DNA of 64,000 nucleotides from DATELY01 sp035276085 (GTDB lineage Bacteria > Pseudomonadota > Gammaproteobacteria > Steroidobacterales > Steroidobacteraceae). The DNA lies in assembly GCA_035276085.1 (NCBI GenBank), contig DATELY010000173.1, positions 1-64,000 on the forward strand, in the 5' to 3' direction. The notes beneath the pieces were generated by a model. That model did not search any database, had not been told where the DNA came from, and worked only from the letters and a program-made list of their open reading frames with translations. Both the position numbers and the translations under genes were made by a program. Each line of letters starts with the position of its first letter. Positions within the stretch are counted from its first letter, which is position 1. Positions 38,091 through 47,103 of the stretch are shown in pieces.

Positions 38091-39950
38091 ATGACTATCT
38101 ATCGCTCCCGAACCTCCACTCACGGTCGCAACATGGCCGGGGCCCGCGCGCTCTGGCGCGCAACGGGCATGAAGGACGGAGACTTCGGCAAGCCCATCAT
38201 TGCGATCGCCAATTCGTTCACGCAGTTCGTTCCGGGCCACGTGCATCTGAAGGATATGGGACAGCTGGTCGCGCGCGAGATCGAGGCCTCCGGCGGGGTT
38301 GCAAAGGAGTTCAACACCATCGCCGTCGACGACGGCATCGCGATGGGTCATGGCGGCATGCTCTACTCGCTGCCCAGCCGCGATCTGATCGCCGACAGCG
38401 TGGAGTACATGGTCAATGCGCACACGGCCGATGCGCTCGTGTGCATCTCCAACTGCGACAAGATCACGCCGGGTATGTTGATGGCCGCGATGCGCCTGAA
38501 CGTGCCGACGGTCTTCGTCTCCGGTGGTCCGATGGAAGCAGGCAAGGTGAAGTGGGAGGACGGCCGCACACAGGCGTTGGATCTCGTCGATGCGATGGTC
38601 CTCGCCGCCGATGACAAGGTGAGCGATGCAGACGTGCTTTCCGCGGAACGTTCGGCGTGTCCAACCTGCGGGTCGTGCTCCGGGATGTTCACCGCGAACT
38701 CGATGAACTGCCTGACCGAAGCCCTTGGGCTTTCATTGCCCGGCAATGGCACGATCGTCGCAACACATGCCGATCGCAAAGAGCTGTTCCTGGAAGCCGG
38801 CCGCCGCATCGTCGCGTTGGCGCGCGAGTTCTATGAGAAGGAGAACGCCGGCGTGTTGCCGCGCTCGATCGCGAACTTCAACGCGTTCGAGAACGCCATC
38901 GCGCTCGATATCGCGATGGGCGGATCGACGAACACCGTTCTGCACCTGCTCGCTGCCGCGAAGGAAGCCGGTGTCGATTTCACGATGAAGGACATCGACC
39001 GCATGAGCCGCAAGGTGCCGAATCTGTGCAAGGTCGCACCGGCGCTCGCCACCGTTCACATCGAAGACGTGCATCGCGCGGGCGGCATCATGAGCATCCT
39101 GGGAGAGCTCGAGCGCGCCGGCACCTTGCATCGAGACTGCGGAACGGTGCACGCCCGCACCCTCGGCGAAGCCATCGATCGCTGGGATGTGACGCGGAAT
39201 CACGAGGCGAAGACACACGAGTTCTACCGCGCCGCGCCGGGCGGAATCCCGACCACGGTGGCGTTCTCGCAGAATCGTCGCTATCCGGATCTCGATCTGG
39301 ATCGCAAAGCCGGCGTGATCCGCTCACGCGAGCATGCGTTCTCGCAGGACGGCGGTCTCGCCGTGCTGTACGGCAATCTCGCGGTCGACGGTTGCATCGT
39401 GAAGACAGCGGGCGTGGACGCATCCATCCTCGAGTTCAGCGGACCCGCGCGCGTGTTCGAAAGCCAGGACGCCGCAGTGGAAGGCATTCTCGCCGGCGCC
39501 ATCAAGGCCGGCGATGTCGTGCTGATTCGCTACGAAGGTCCCCGCGGCGGCCCGGGAATGCAGGAAATGCTGTATCCGACGTCGTATCTGAAATCGAAAG
39601 GTCTCGGCAAAGCCTGTGCGCTCATCACGGATGGACGCTTCTCAGGCGGCACCTCCGGACTGAGCATCGGCCATGTTTCGCCCGAAGCGGCCGAAGGAGG
39701 GCTGATCGGTCTCGTCGAAGAAGGCGATCGTATCGAGATCGACATTCCGAACCGCCGCATTCACCTGGCGGTTGCGGACGAAGCGCTCGATCAACGCCGG
39801 CGTCGGATGGAACAGAAAGGCAGTGCCGCGTGGCAGCCCAAGAACAGGCAACGCTATGTGTCGGCCGCGCTGCGTGCGTATGCGGCGATGACGACGAGTG
39901 CGGCGCACGGTGCCGTGCGCGACGTTACGCAGGTGGAGAGGAAGCGATAA
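38091..39950 (+). CDS. ilvD: Dihydroxy-acid dehydratase
   Basis: A 619-residue Fe-S dehydratase of branched-chain amino acid and pantothenate synthesis. The ligands are in ISNCDKITPGM and in ACPTCGSCSGMFTANSMNC; the C-terminal GRFSGGTSGLSIGHVSPEA motif is present. Length and motifs match the long ([4Fe-4S]-type) proteobacterial enzyme. The ATG at 38091 lies at the beginning of strong similarity. A single gene, ended by a palindromic element. Confidence 0.97.
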   Translation: MTIYRSRTSTHGRNMAGARALWRATGMKDGDFGKPIIAIANSFTQFVPGHVHLKDMGQLVAREIEASGGVAKEFNTIAVDDGIAMGHGGMLYSLPSRDLIADSVEYMVNAHTADALVCISNCDKITPGMLMAAMRLNVPTVFVSGGPMEAGKVKWEDGRTQALDLVDAMVLAADDKVSDADVLSAERSACPTCGSCSGMFTANSMNCLTEALGLSLPGNGTIVATHADRKELFLEAGRRIVALAREFYEKENAGVLPRSIANFNAFENAIALDIAMGGSTNTVLHLLAAAKEAGVDFTMKDIDRMSRKVPNLCKVAPALATVHIEDVHRAGGIMSILGELERAGTLHRDCGTVHARTLGEAIDRWDVTRNHEAKTHEFYRAAPGGIPTTVAFSQNRRYPDLDLDRKAGVIRSREHAFSQDGGLAVLYGNLAVDGCIVKTAGVDASILEFSGPARVFESQDAAVEGILAGAIKAGDVVLIRYEGPRGGPGMQEMLYPTSYLKSKGLGKACALITDGRFSGGTSGLSIGHVSPEAAEGGLIGLVEEGDRIEIDIPNRRIHLAVADEALDQRRRRMEQKGSAAWQPKNRQRYVSAALRAYAAMTTSAAHGAVRDVTQVERKR

Positions 39951-39955
39951 AGCCG

Positions 39956-40032
39956 ACGGGCGACAGGCTACGGGCCACGGCCAGAAAGGAAAGAGGGCTT
40001 CGTTCTGGCCGTAGCCCGTAGGCCGTTGGCCG
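39956..40032. repeat. Heptad-armed palindromic element
   Basis: Left arm ...GGCTACGGGCCACGGCCAGAA and right arm TTCTGGCCGTAGCCCGTAGG surround a 15-nt spacer. The arms are made of ACGGGCY-type heptads. It sits between the convergent ends of ilvD and the gene at 40043, where it could act as a bidirectional transcription barrier. Confidence 0.8.
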
Positions 40033-40042
40033 CGTTCCCGCA

Positions 40043-40624
40043 TCAATCTTCTTCCGGGAACGCCTTCTCGAACATATCCTTGACGGTGCGCTCGGCGATG
40101 CCGTCGATACTGCGCATCGAGCCTTCGAGGGCGGCTTCGCCGGTCACCTGCAGCAGCGTCGTGCTGTCCTTGGTGGCGAGCTGCAGGACCATCTTCACGT
40201 GCTTGACGCTCGTAGGAGCATCCGTGACTTCAGTCGCGCCCAGACGCACCACCTTGCCTTCGACCTGCTCGACACCTGCGTTCTGGATATCCACCGTGGC
40301 AAAGCCGTCGACCCGCAGACTTTCCGCCAGGATGTAACGCGTCTCGTAATCGAGCTTGCTGATGCCGGCCTTCTGCATGACATCGCGAGCTTGAGCAGGC
40401 GGGAGGATCTCGAGCTTCGAACGCTTGGCGAGCAGTTCGCCCACCCTCTCTTCCAGATCGCCGCAGTCCACGTCCGGCGGGCAGGTAATGGGCATCATCG
40501 CAACACGCTTGACGTCCGCACGTGGGGTGTACGGCGTCTGCACGGTGCTCACATAGTCAGAAGCGGCCAGTACCGAGGTACTTGCCACGCTCGCCAGGAC
40601 GACGATGAGCCGACGCAGTCGCAT
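40043..40624 (-). CDS. Periplasmic hypothetical protein
   Basis: A 193-residue protein of unknown function with a signal peptide ending in VLAA. The mature part contains RVAMMPITCPPDVDCGD (with two Cys), ERVGELLAKRSKLEILPP, and a strand-helix pattern reminiscent of LpoB/GNA1162-like or Curli-assembly-like lipoprotein domains, but no diagnostic motif. It ends beside ilvD in convergent orientation. Gap 40625-40755 holds no gene. Confidence 0.65.
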   Translation of the reverse strand: MRLRRLIVVLASVASTSVLAASDYVSTVQTPYTPRADVKRVAMMPITCPPDVDCGDLEERVGELLAKRSKLEILPPAQARDVMQKAGISKLDYETRYILAESLRVDGFATVDIQNAGVEQVEGKVVRLGATEVTDAPTSVKHVKMVLQLATKDSTTLLQVTGEAALEGSMRSIDGIAERTVKDMFEKAFPEED

Positions 40625-40755
40625 GTCAGTTCCATAAGCTGGTTCAGGAGCCGTGAACGTACTGGGCTTCGGGGGCGAATTCCGCGAGGCCCTTCGCTGT
40701 TTTGGCGTTGATCAGGCGCCGCAGAGCCGAAACAGGGCGACGGTTGGCGGAACGC

Positions 40756-41346
40756 TCAGGAAACCAGCGCTTTGTAGGCCGCGAGAAACGCTGCGGCGCC
40801 GCGATGATGATTCGCAGTCCAATCATCGCCGGCCGCGTGATCGGCCCCGTCGCTGATGTACTTCGCACAGGCGAACTGTGCCCCGAACACCCAGCACACT
40901 TTGGCCAGTGCATACGCTTCCATGTCGACCACGTCACAGGTCATGCCCTGCTGATCGACGGCGAAGGAATCGCCGCTGCCACAGACGCCTTGCGGCAGTC
41001 CCGGGAAGCTGAAGTTGAAACGCAGCACGGCAGGAATGTCCTCGTAGGGTGTGACCCCGATCTCGAAGCCGAGGGGCTGCACATCCATATCGCGCTGCAC
41101 GAAGTCCGAACACGACACGAGCGCGCCCGTCGGGAAGCGATGGCTGCCGGCGGAGCCAAAGTTCACGACGAGCGGTAACGGCCCACTCCGCTCGGCATAC
41201 TCGGTGAGACGCCGCGTCAATGCGATGGCGGCATTCACTTTGCCCAGTCCCGTGTACAGGACGGCGATGTCTTCGGCTTCGAACAGGCCCTCGCCCTCGG
41301 CAGGCAATGCCATGACGACCAGCGGTAAGCCTCGGACGCTACCCAT
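40756..41346 (-). CDS. MTA/SAH nucleosidase-like phosphorylase-fold protein
   Basis: A 196-residue nucleoside phosphorylase-fold protein, somewhat shorter than E. coli MtnN (232). The general-acid region (MALPAEGE with Glu at the Glu12 position), NFGSAG, VVDMEAYALAKVC (Met-Glu that bind ribose) and YISDGAD (catalytic Asp) are all visible. It would release adenine from methylthioadenosine or S-adenosylhomocysteine. Its start overlaps the end of apt by 8 bp, so the two are co-transcribed and adenine produced here is passed to Apt. Confidence 0.82.
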   Translation of the reverse strand: MGSVRGLPLVVMALPAEGEGLFEAEDIAVLYTGLGKVNAAIALTRRLTEYAERSGPLPLVVNFGSAGSHRFPTGALVSCSDFVQRDMDVQPLGFEIGVTPYEDIPAVLRFNFSFPGLPQGVCGSGDSFAVDQQGMTCDVVDMEAYALAKVCWVFGAQFACAKYISDGADHAAGDDWTANHHRGAAAFLAAYKALVS

Positions 41347-41866
41347 AGCGAATCGCCGCTCGTGCGCGGGTAGCCGCGAAGGCTGCCGGGTTGAGTCCGA
41401 TGTCGATCAACGTTGCAATCGCAACGACGTGGAAGCCGGCCTGCGTACACAGCGCATGCGCCGTGTTCATCGTGCCGCCGGTGGCGAACACATCGTCCAC
41501 GATCAAGAGGCGGCCCCGGCCGGGCTGCACTTCCAGATGATCGTCGCCGTATTCGAGGGTGTACGCCGCAATGTGGACCGGGGGCGGCAGCTTGCCGCGC
41601 TTGCGAATCGCGACGAAACCCTTCTGCCGCCGCTCCGCCAGCGCACCGGCCAGCATGAAACCACGCGACTCGATGCCGCCGATGAGATCGATGTCGCGCC
41701 ATTCGTCGGTGGAGAAGAGCTCATCCATCGCACGGATCGCCTGTTGGAACTGCTGGCGCAGCAGTGGCCCTATGTCGCGGAACAGGATTCCGGGCTTGGG
41801 AAAATCCGGTACATCGACAACGAGCTTCTTCAGGTCACTCACGGCTTGCATTCGCGGCGGGATCAC
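41339..41866 (-). CDS. apt: Adenine phosphoribosyltransferase
   Basis: A 175-residue type I phosphoribosyltransferase making AMP from adenine and PRPP. The PRPP loop LLIVDDVFATGGT, the FPKPGILFRDIGPLL N-terminal motif and GGIESRGFM are intact. It starts at GTG 41866; an ATG at 41851 is an alternative. The product of the overlapping downstream nucleosidase gene supplies the substrate. Confidence 0.95.
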   Translation of the reverse strand: MIPPRMQAVSDLKKLVVDVPDFPKPGILFRDIGPLLRQQFQQAIRAMDELFSTDEWRDIDLIGGIESRGFMLAGALAERRQKGFVAIRKRGKLPPPVHIAAYTLEYGDDHLEVQPGRGRLLIVDDVFATGGTMNTAHALCTQAGFHVVAIATLIDIGLNPAAFAATRARAAIRYG

Positions 41867-41974
41867 GTGCGCTCACGATAACGCACAATCGGAGCTCGAG
41901 CACCCGCGCTATCGTGCCTGCGAGCCGCGGTATTAAGATCCTTGCATGCGCTCGCCGATCGATCACAGCCCACC

Positions 41975-42427
41975 ATGAAACCCGACCCACGCCTGCTCGA
42001 CCCGGCGATCTATCCGCATTCGATCGAAGTGAGCTCCCGCTTCAGCGACGTCGACCCGCAGCAGCATCTCAACAACGCGCGATTGATCGAGTTCTATCAG
42101 GAGGCGCGGCTGTCGTTTCATCAGCGACTGCGCTCGGAGCACGGTTATCAGCGCGACGCACGCAGCCGCATTCTCGTCGCTCACCTCGCGGTGGATTACC
42201 TGGGCGAGGTGGATTATCCCGGGCCGGTCGTGATGCGCATGGGTGTGACCCACATCGGGCGTTCGTCGCACACGACGATCACGGCGCTATTCACCGCAGG
42301 TCGATGCGCCGGGCTTGCGAAAGCCGTCCTCGTCTACGGGATCGATGGATCGGGCGTCCCGATACCGGACGAACTGCGAGCATTGCTGAGTCGCTATCAA
42401 CTGCCGCAGGCGCTGCAGGGGTTGTAA
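41975..42427 (+). CDS. 4HBT-type acyl-CoA thioesterase
   Basis: A 150-residue hotdog protein from ATG 41975. SSRFSDVDPQQHLNNARLIEFYQEAR matches the FxDxDxxGHxNN pattern of 4-hydroxybenzoyl-CoA thioesterase relatives, with the catalytic Asp. Probable role: hydrolysis of an acyl-CoA in the cytoplasm. It converges with argH, with 28 bp between stops. It is unrelated in sequence subfamily to the hotdog protein at 37536. Confidence 0.85.
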   Translation: MKPDPRLLDPAIYPHSIEVSSRFSDVDPQQHLNNARLIEFYQEARLSFHQRLRSEHGYQRDARSRILVAHLAVDYLGEVDYPGPVVMRMGVTHIGRSSHTTITALFTAGRCAGLAKAVLVYGIDGSGVPIPDELRALLSRYQLPQALQGL

Positions 42428-42455
42428 CGACTCCTGCTCGCGCGGGACCACACCG

Positions 42456-43640
42456 CTATTTCTTGTACTTCGCGCCAATGCGCCGATAGGCTTCGCGAAA
42501 GGCAATCCCTTCCTTCACCACGAGCGCATTCGCTTCGGCTGCCGCATGGATGGAGGGGTCGAGCACGATCTGATCCTTGCGGAACTTCAACTGTGCCAAC
42601 GCGCTGGGCAGGATGCCGAGCGTGTCCAGGCACATGTCGATGCCGCGGAAGAGCGGCGCCTTGATCAGCTGCAAATCGCGCTGATATCCGGACGGCAGCT
42701 TCGCCACGATCCCGAGCACTTCGGCCAGGCACGCCTGCGCCGTGGCACTGCGTCCGCGGATCAGCTCGAACACGTCAGGATTGCGCTTCTGCGGCATGAT
42801 CGACGAACCCGTCGTAAACGCGGCCGGCAATTCCACGAACGCGAACTCCTGCGTGTAGAACAGCAGCAGATCGGAGGCCATGCGCGCGACGTCCTGCATG
42901 ATGAGCGTGATCTCGAACAGCAGGTCGGCTTCGGCCTTGCCACGGGATAGCTGCACGGCCGTGACGGGCTCGTGCACTTGCGCGAAACCGAGTGCCTTCG
43001 CGCTGCGATTGCGATCCAGCGGCAGGTTCGGTGTGCCGTATCCGGCAGCCGAGCCCAGCGGGCTCTTGCTTACGCGGCGCTGTACGCTCTGCAAGCCTTC
43101 CGCATCGTCACGCAGCTCCGCTGCGAACGCGCCGGCCCACAGGGGGACAGAGCTCGGCATTGCCTGCTGCATGTGGGTGTAACCGGGAAGAGCCGTATCG
43201 CGTTCGCGCGCCGCAAGTTCATCGAGCGATTGCGCAACAGCAAGCGTGCGCTCCTTCAACTCGTCGATCGCATCGCGCAAGTACAGGCGCAGCGCCGTGA
43301 GTACTTGATCGTTGCGCGAGCGCCCCAGGTGCACCCGTCCGCCTGCCTCGCCGATGCGCGCGGTGAGCAGGTTCTCGAGCGCTGTCTGTCCATCCTCGTG
43401 CTCGAGTCGAACCTGCCACTCGCCACGCGCATGCGCAGCGCCGATCTCCGTCAAGCCAGTGCGGATCGCATCCAGATCCGCCTGCGACAACAAGCCTTGC
43501 GCCTGCAGCATCTCCGCATGCGCAATCGATGCCTTCACGTCATAGGCGACGAGCCGGTTATCGAGCGCGTGGTCCTCGCCCGCCGTGTAGCGCAGTACGC
43601 GCTCGTCGAGCGGAGCACCTTTGTCCCACAGGCGGGTCAT
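42456..43640 (-). CDS. argH: Argininosuccinate lyase, short form
   Basis: A 394-residue fumarase-family lyase that splits argininosuccinate to arginine and fumarate. The signature GSSIMPQKRNPD, GRSRNDQV and PGYTHMQQAMPSS motifs are present. It is about 50-60 residues shorter than the usual ArgH (445-460): the protein stops just after the conserved FREAYRRIG helix and lacks the C-terminal extension. The phrase LPSGYQRDLQLIK resembles Bacteroidetes and Xanthomonas ArgH more than E. coli ArgH. Last gene of the arginine cluster, with GGAG upstream of ATG 43640. Confidence 0.93.
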   Translation of the reverse strand: MTRLWDKGAPLDERVLRYTAGEDHALDNRLVAYDVKASIAHAEMLQAQGLLSQADLDAIRTGLTEIGAAHARGEWQVRLEHEDGQTALENLLTARIGEAGGRVHLGRSRNDQVLTALRLYLRDAIDELKERTLAVAQSLDELAARERDTALPGYTHMQQAMPSSVPLWAGAFAAELRDDAEGLQSVQRRVSKSPLGSAAGYGTPNLPLDRNRSAKALGFAQVHEPVTAVQLSRGKAEADLLFEITLIMQDVARMASDLLLFYTQEFAFVELPAAFTTGSSIMPQKRNPDVFELIRGRSATAQACLAEVLGIVAKLPSGYQRDLQLIKAPLFRGIDMCLDTLGILPSALAQLKFRKDQIVLDPSIHAAAEANALVVKEGIAFREAYRRIGAKYKK

Positions 43641-43657
43641 TGGAGCGCTCCGCGCGC

Positions 43658-43750
43658 ACGGGCCACGGCGAACGGCGAACGGCGAACGGCCAGAAGAGAT
43701 CTCACAGCCGCCTTCTGGCTGTAACCTGTGACCCGTAGCCCGTGGCCCGC
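43658..43750. repeat. Heptad-armed palindromic element in argB-argH gap
   Basis: The left arm contains three GAACGGC heptads ending in GGCCAGAAG; the right arm begins CCTTCTGGCTGTAACC and continues in CGTAGCC/CGTGGCC heptads. It fills almost the entire intercistronic gap. Confidence 0.8.
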
Positions 43751-43752
43751 TG

Positions 43753-44679
43753 TCATTTTCCCGCCTGCTGCTCTGCCGGTGTCAGTGCGCTGGTGTTTTC
43801 AACCACGAGCGTGCCGGTGCCTTCGTTCGTGAACACCTCGGCAAGGATGCCGTCGGGCGAGCGGTAAGAGATGACGTGCACGCGGCGCACACCGCCGCGC
43901 AGCGCGTCCTCGATCGCACGGGCCTTCGGCAACATGCCGTCCTTCAAGCTGCCTTGTTGCTTGAGGCGCGCGAGCCCCGCCAGGTCGGTGTACGAGATGA
44001 TCGAACGTGGATCGTCGACGGATTCGAGAATGCCGGGCGCACCTGTGCACAACATCAGTTTCTCCGCCTTGAGCGCGCTGCCGATGGCAGCGGCCACCGT
44101 GTCTGCATTGATGTTGAGCAGTTGACCGTTGTCATCCGCGGACACGGGACTCACGACCGGCATGAGGCCGTCGTCCAACAGCTGCTGCAGCACCTTCGCA
44201 TCGATCAGATCGATGTCGCCGACGAAGCCATAGTCCACGAGCTCGCCGTCGACGGACACCGGCGGGCGCTTGTGCGCGCGCACGAGCCCGGCATCGACAC
44301 CACTGACGCCGACCGCCGCGATATCGAACTCGCGACAGAAGCCGAGGATCTGCGTGTTGACGAGCCCATTCAGCACCATGCTCGTGACTTCGATCGACTT
44401 CTCGTCGGTCACGCGGCGTCCCGCGACCATGCGCGGGGTGATGCCAAGCGTTTGCTGGATCTCGGTGAGCTGCGGGCCGCCGCCGTGCACGAGCACGACG
44501 CGGATGCCGACCTGATGCAGGATGGCGACCTGCTCCATCAAGCCGCGCGTCAGCTCCGGCTCGCCGAAAACGCCACCGCTCGCCTTGATGATGAAGACCT
44601 TGCCCTTGTACATGCGGATGTACGGCGCAGCGCTACGCAACGCACGGACGGCAACGGAAGGATCAGCACGGGAAATCAC
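43753..44679 (-). CDS. argB: Acylglutamate kinase
   Basis: A 308-residue amino acid kinase phosphorylating the gamma-carboxyl of N-acylglutamate. VLVHGGGPQLTE, the NINADTVAAAIG segment and the C-terminal GTGTLV are typical. It begins at GTG 44679 with CGAGGTTT upstream. Unlike the Xanthomonas ArgB there is no C-terminal acetyltransferase domain, so the cluster lacks a fused N-acetylglutamate synthase. Whether the acyl group is acetyl or succinyl is open; the neighbouring carbamoyltransferase points to succinyl. Confidence 0.93.
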   Translation of the reverse strand: MISRADPSVAVRALRSAAPYIRMYKGKVFIIKASGGVFGEPELTRGLMEQVAILHQVGIRVVLVHGGGPQLTEIQQTLGITPRMVAGRRVTDEKSIEVTSMVLNGLVNTQILGFCREFDIAAVGVSGVDAGLVRAHKRPPVSVDGELVDYGFVGDIDLIDAKVLQQLLDDGLMPVVSPVSADDNGQLLNINADTVAAAIGSALKAEKLMLCTGAPGILESVDDPRSIISYTDLAGLARLKQQGSLKDGMLPKARAIEDALRGGVRRVHVISYRSPDGILAEVFTNEGTGTLVVENTSALTPAEQQAGK

Positions 44680-44720
44680 GGCAGCAAACCTCGAGTGTTG
44701 ATTGGTAACTCACTGGGGTG

Positions 44721-44789
44721 ACGGGCGACGGGCCACGGGCGACGGCCAGATGAACACCTTTCTGGCCGTAGCCTGATGCCCGTTACCTG
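44721..44789. repeat. Heptad-armed palindromic element in argF'-argB gap
   Basis: ACGGGCG/ACGGGCC/ACGGGCG heptads lead to ACGGCCAGA; the right arm is TTCTGGCCGTAGCCTGATGC and onward. The loop is about 8 nt. It occupies most of the gap between the two genes. Confidence 0.8.
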
Positions 44790-44799
44790 TTTGCATCGC

Positions 44800-45798
44800 T
44801 CAGCCTCGCAAGAGGCGATACAACACCGCCATCTGCACGACCATGCGATTGAACGCTTCGCGGATCACGACGCTGCGTGGGCCATCGAGCACTTCATCGG
44901 CAACTGCAACGTTGCGCCGTACGGGCAGGCAGTGCATGAGGCGACAGCTCGGATCCGTACGGTCGAACCAGTCGTTCTTGACGCACCAGCCGCTGACGCT
45001 CTTGCGCAGTTGCGTTTCGCTATCGGGATTGCCGTAGTGCAAAGGCGAGCCCCACTCTTTTGCGTACACCACGTGTGCGCCCTTGAGTGCGTCGCCGCGA
45101 TCGTCGGTTTCACGCACCGTGCCGCCCGCTGCTTTCGCCGCCTGGCGTGCTTTGTCCATGATGGCATCCGGGAGCGCATAGCCGTCGGGCCGCAGCACCA
45201 CCACTTCCATGCCGCGCATCGCAGCCATGTGCACTGTCGCGGCAGGCACGGCGAGCGGCAGCGCACGTGGATGATTGACCCAGGAGAGCACGAACTTGCC
45301 TCGCTCCGGCACGGCGAGCTCATCCATCGTGTACCAGTCGGCAAGCGCCTGGCAGGGATGGTTCATCGCCGATTCCATGTTGATGAGCGGCTTGTCGCAC
45401 AGCTCGGCCAGCGCCTTGAAGTTGCGTTCGGCCAGATCGCTGGCCAGATCACGCCCCTCGGAGAACATCCGCAACCCGAGCGCATCACAGTACGATGCCA
45501 ATACCGGCACGGCTTCACGCACGTGTTCCGCCGCGCTCCCGTCCATCACGGCTCCGTTGCGCGTTTCCATCTGCCATGTGCCCTGCCCCGGCGTGATCAC
45601 GACGGGCGTTCCGCCCAGACGCATGATTGCGCTCTGGAACGAAGCCAGCGTGCGCAAGCTCGGATTCAGGAACAGCAGCCCCAGGACTTTGCCGGCCAGC
45701 GCCTGCGGCTGCGGATGCTGCTGCAACCGCGCGGCCAGGCCGAGCATGTCTTTGACCTGGTCGCGTTCGTAATCGGCAAGATCGAGAAAACGATTCAT
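44800..45798 (-). CDS. argF': N-acylornithine carbamoyltransferase (ArgF' family, probably N-succinylornithine-specific)
   Basis: A 332-residue transcarbamylase of the AOTCase/SOTCase branch: carbamoyl-phosphate motif NPSLRT, the VMDGSAAEH loop, HPCQALADW, and MHCLPVRRN. In the Xanthomonas acetylornithine enzyme the loop reads DGDTEEH, where Glu92 fixes acetyl specificity; here the aligned residue is Ala90. The carboxylated Lys302 of that enzyme is also absent (RRNVAVAD). Published mutants E92A, E92P, E92S and E92V turn AOTCase into a succinylornithine enzyme, and Bacteroides SOTCase has Pro there. Succinylornithine is therefore the inferred substrate. It replaces classical ArgF in this cluster. 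Confidence 0.9.
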   Translation of the reverse strand: MNRFLDLADYERDQVKDMLGLAARLQQHPQPQALAGKVLGLLFLNPSLRTLASFQSAIMRLGGTPVVITPGQGTWQMETRNGAVMDGSAAEHVREAVPVLASYCDALGLRMFSEGRDLASDLAERNFKALAELCDKPLINMESAMNHPCQALADWYTMDELAVPERGKFVLSWVNHPRALPLAVPAATVHMAAMRGMEVVVLRPDGYALPDAIMDKARQAAKAAGGTVRETDDRGDALKGAHVVYAKEWGSPLHYGNPDSETQLRKSVSGWCVKNDWFDRTDPSCRLMHCLPVRRNVAVADEVLDGPRSVVIREAFNRMVVQMAVLYRLLRG

Positions 45799-45836
45799 GA
45801 GGGGCCCGGGTGGAAAGAATGATGACAGAGGAGCTT

Positions 45837-45903
45837 CGGGCTACGGGCTACAGCCAGAGGAGAGGGGAGCTCTTTCCGGCCGTAGCCTGTAGCCCGTATG
45901 CCG
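45837..45903. repeat. Heptad-armed palindromic element in argD-argF' gap
   Basis: CGGGCTACGGGCTACAGCCAG and CCGGCCGTAGCCTGTAGCCC form the arms with a purine-rich GAGGAGAGGGGAGC spacer. It ends at the stop codon of argD. Confidence 0.78.
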
Positions 45904-45904
45904 T

Positions 45905-47083
45905 TCATGGCCGCAACTTACTCAGCGCCGCTTGCAACTGCTCGACGTGTGCGGCACTGAGCGTATAGGGCGCCAGAATGCGCAGCACGTTCGGATCGCC
46001 GCTGGTGCCGGTAAGAATGTTCTGCGCCAGCAACTCGGCATGGATCTGCTTCGCCGGACGCGATGTACGCAGTCCGAGCAACAAGCCAGCGCCTTGTGTA
46101 CCGAGCACCGGACCGACGACACAGGTCTTGCGGATCTGCTCGGAGCGCGCGCGCACGTTCTCGAGCAGTTTCTCGGATTCGATGATGTCGAGGACTGCTT
46201 CGATCACGGCGCAGGCCATTGGGCCGCCGCCGAACGTCGTCCCCATGGAATCGAGCTTGATGTTGCTCGCAACGTGATCGGCAATCAGCACGGCGGACAC
46301 GGGGAAGCCCGCGCCCAGCGCCTTCGCCGTCGTGATGATGTCCGGCGTGACACCGTACATGTTTGCCGCGAACGGATAGCCCGTGCGACCGACACCGCAT
46401 TGCACTTCGTCGAAGATGAGGATGGAACCGTTCTCGCTGCAACGGAACCGCAGCGCTTCGAGGAACGACTGCGGCAGATCGAGGGCGCCCGCCACGCCTT
46501 GCACGGGCTCGACGATCACCGCCGCGGTTTGATCGTTGATGATCGTCGCCAACTGCTCGGCGGTCGTCGTCGGCTTGATGAAGCGCACGCTGAACGGCAT
46601 CTCGGGGAAACCGTACCACTTCTCCTTCGCACCCCACGTGAGCGCGCCGGCAGCAGCCGTGCGACCGTGGAAGCTGCCTTCGACCGCGATCACCTCGGTG
46701 CCGCCCGTCGCCTTGAAGGCGAGCTTCAGCGCATTCTCGTTCGCTTCGGCACCCGAGTTCACGAAGAAGACGGTGTTCAGCCCCAGACCGCAGAACTCCA
46801 CCAGTTTCTGCGCGGCACGCCGACGCACTTCCAGCGGCGCGGCATTGCTCTGGAAACACAGCGCGCGAGCCTGATCGGCGAGCGCCTTCACCCAACGTGG
46901 ATGCCCATAGCCGAGCGCAGCCACCGCATGCCCGCCATACAGATCCAGCACGCGGCGACCATCACGCGTGCGCACGAACACACCCTCACCATCGACGATG
47001 TCGAGATCGAATTGTGCGAATACGGGTGCCAGATAGTCCGGCAGTGCCGCAGGCGTGGCCGATGTGTTCGTGGCTGTTGGCAT
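45905..47083 (-). CDS. argD: Acylornithine aminotransferase
   Basis: A 392-residue class III PLP aminotransferase from ATG 47083 (a TTG at 47095 is less likely). FVNSGAEANENALKLAF, the EVQCGVGRTG segment and TAKALGAGFP with the PLP Lys are clear. It transfers an amino group from glutamate to N-acylglutamate semialdehyde. Family members accept acetyl and succinyl substrates, so its sequence does not decide which one is used. It sits between argC and argF' in the cluster. Confidence 0.93.
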   Translation of the reverse strand: MPTATNTSATPAALPDYLAPVFAQFDLDIVDGEGVFVRTRDGRRVLDLYGGHAVAALGYGHPRWVKALADQARALCFQSNAAPLEVRRRAAQKLVEFCGLGLNTVFFVNSGAEANENALKLAFKATGGTEVIAVEGSFHGRTAAAGALTWGAKEKWYGFPEMPFSVRFIKPTTTAEQLATIINDQTAAVIVEPVQGVAGALDLPQSFLEALRFRCSENGSILIFDEVQCGVGRTGYPFAANMYGVTPDIITTAKALGAGFPVSAVLIADHVASNIKLDSMGTTFGGGPMACAVIEAVLDIIESEKLLENVRARSEQIRKTCVVGPVLGTQGAGLLLGLRTSRPAKQIHAELLAQNILTGTSGDPNVLRILAPYTLSAAHVEQLQAALSKLRP

Positions 47084-47103
47084 GTGTTGTCGCAACCTTG
47101 ACT

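Noticed and set aside
41942..41974. Upstream TTG start for the 4HBT thioesterase
   Set aside because: The ATG at 41975 fits the family length and the upstream residues are not conserved-looking.
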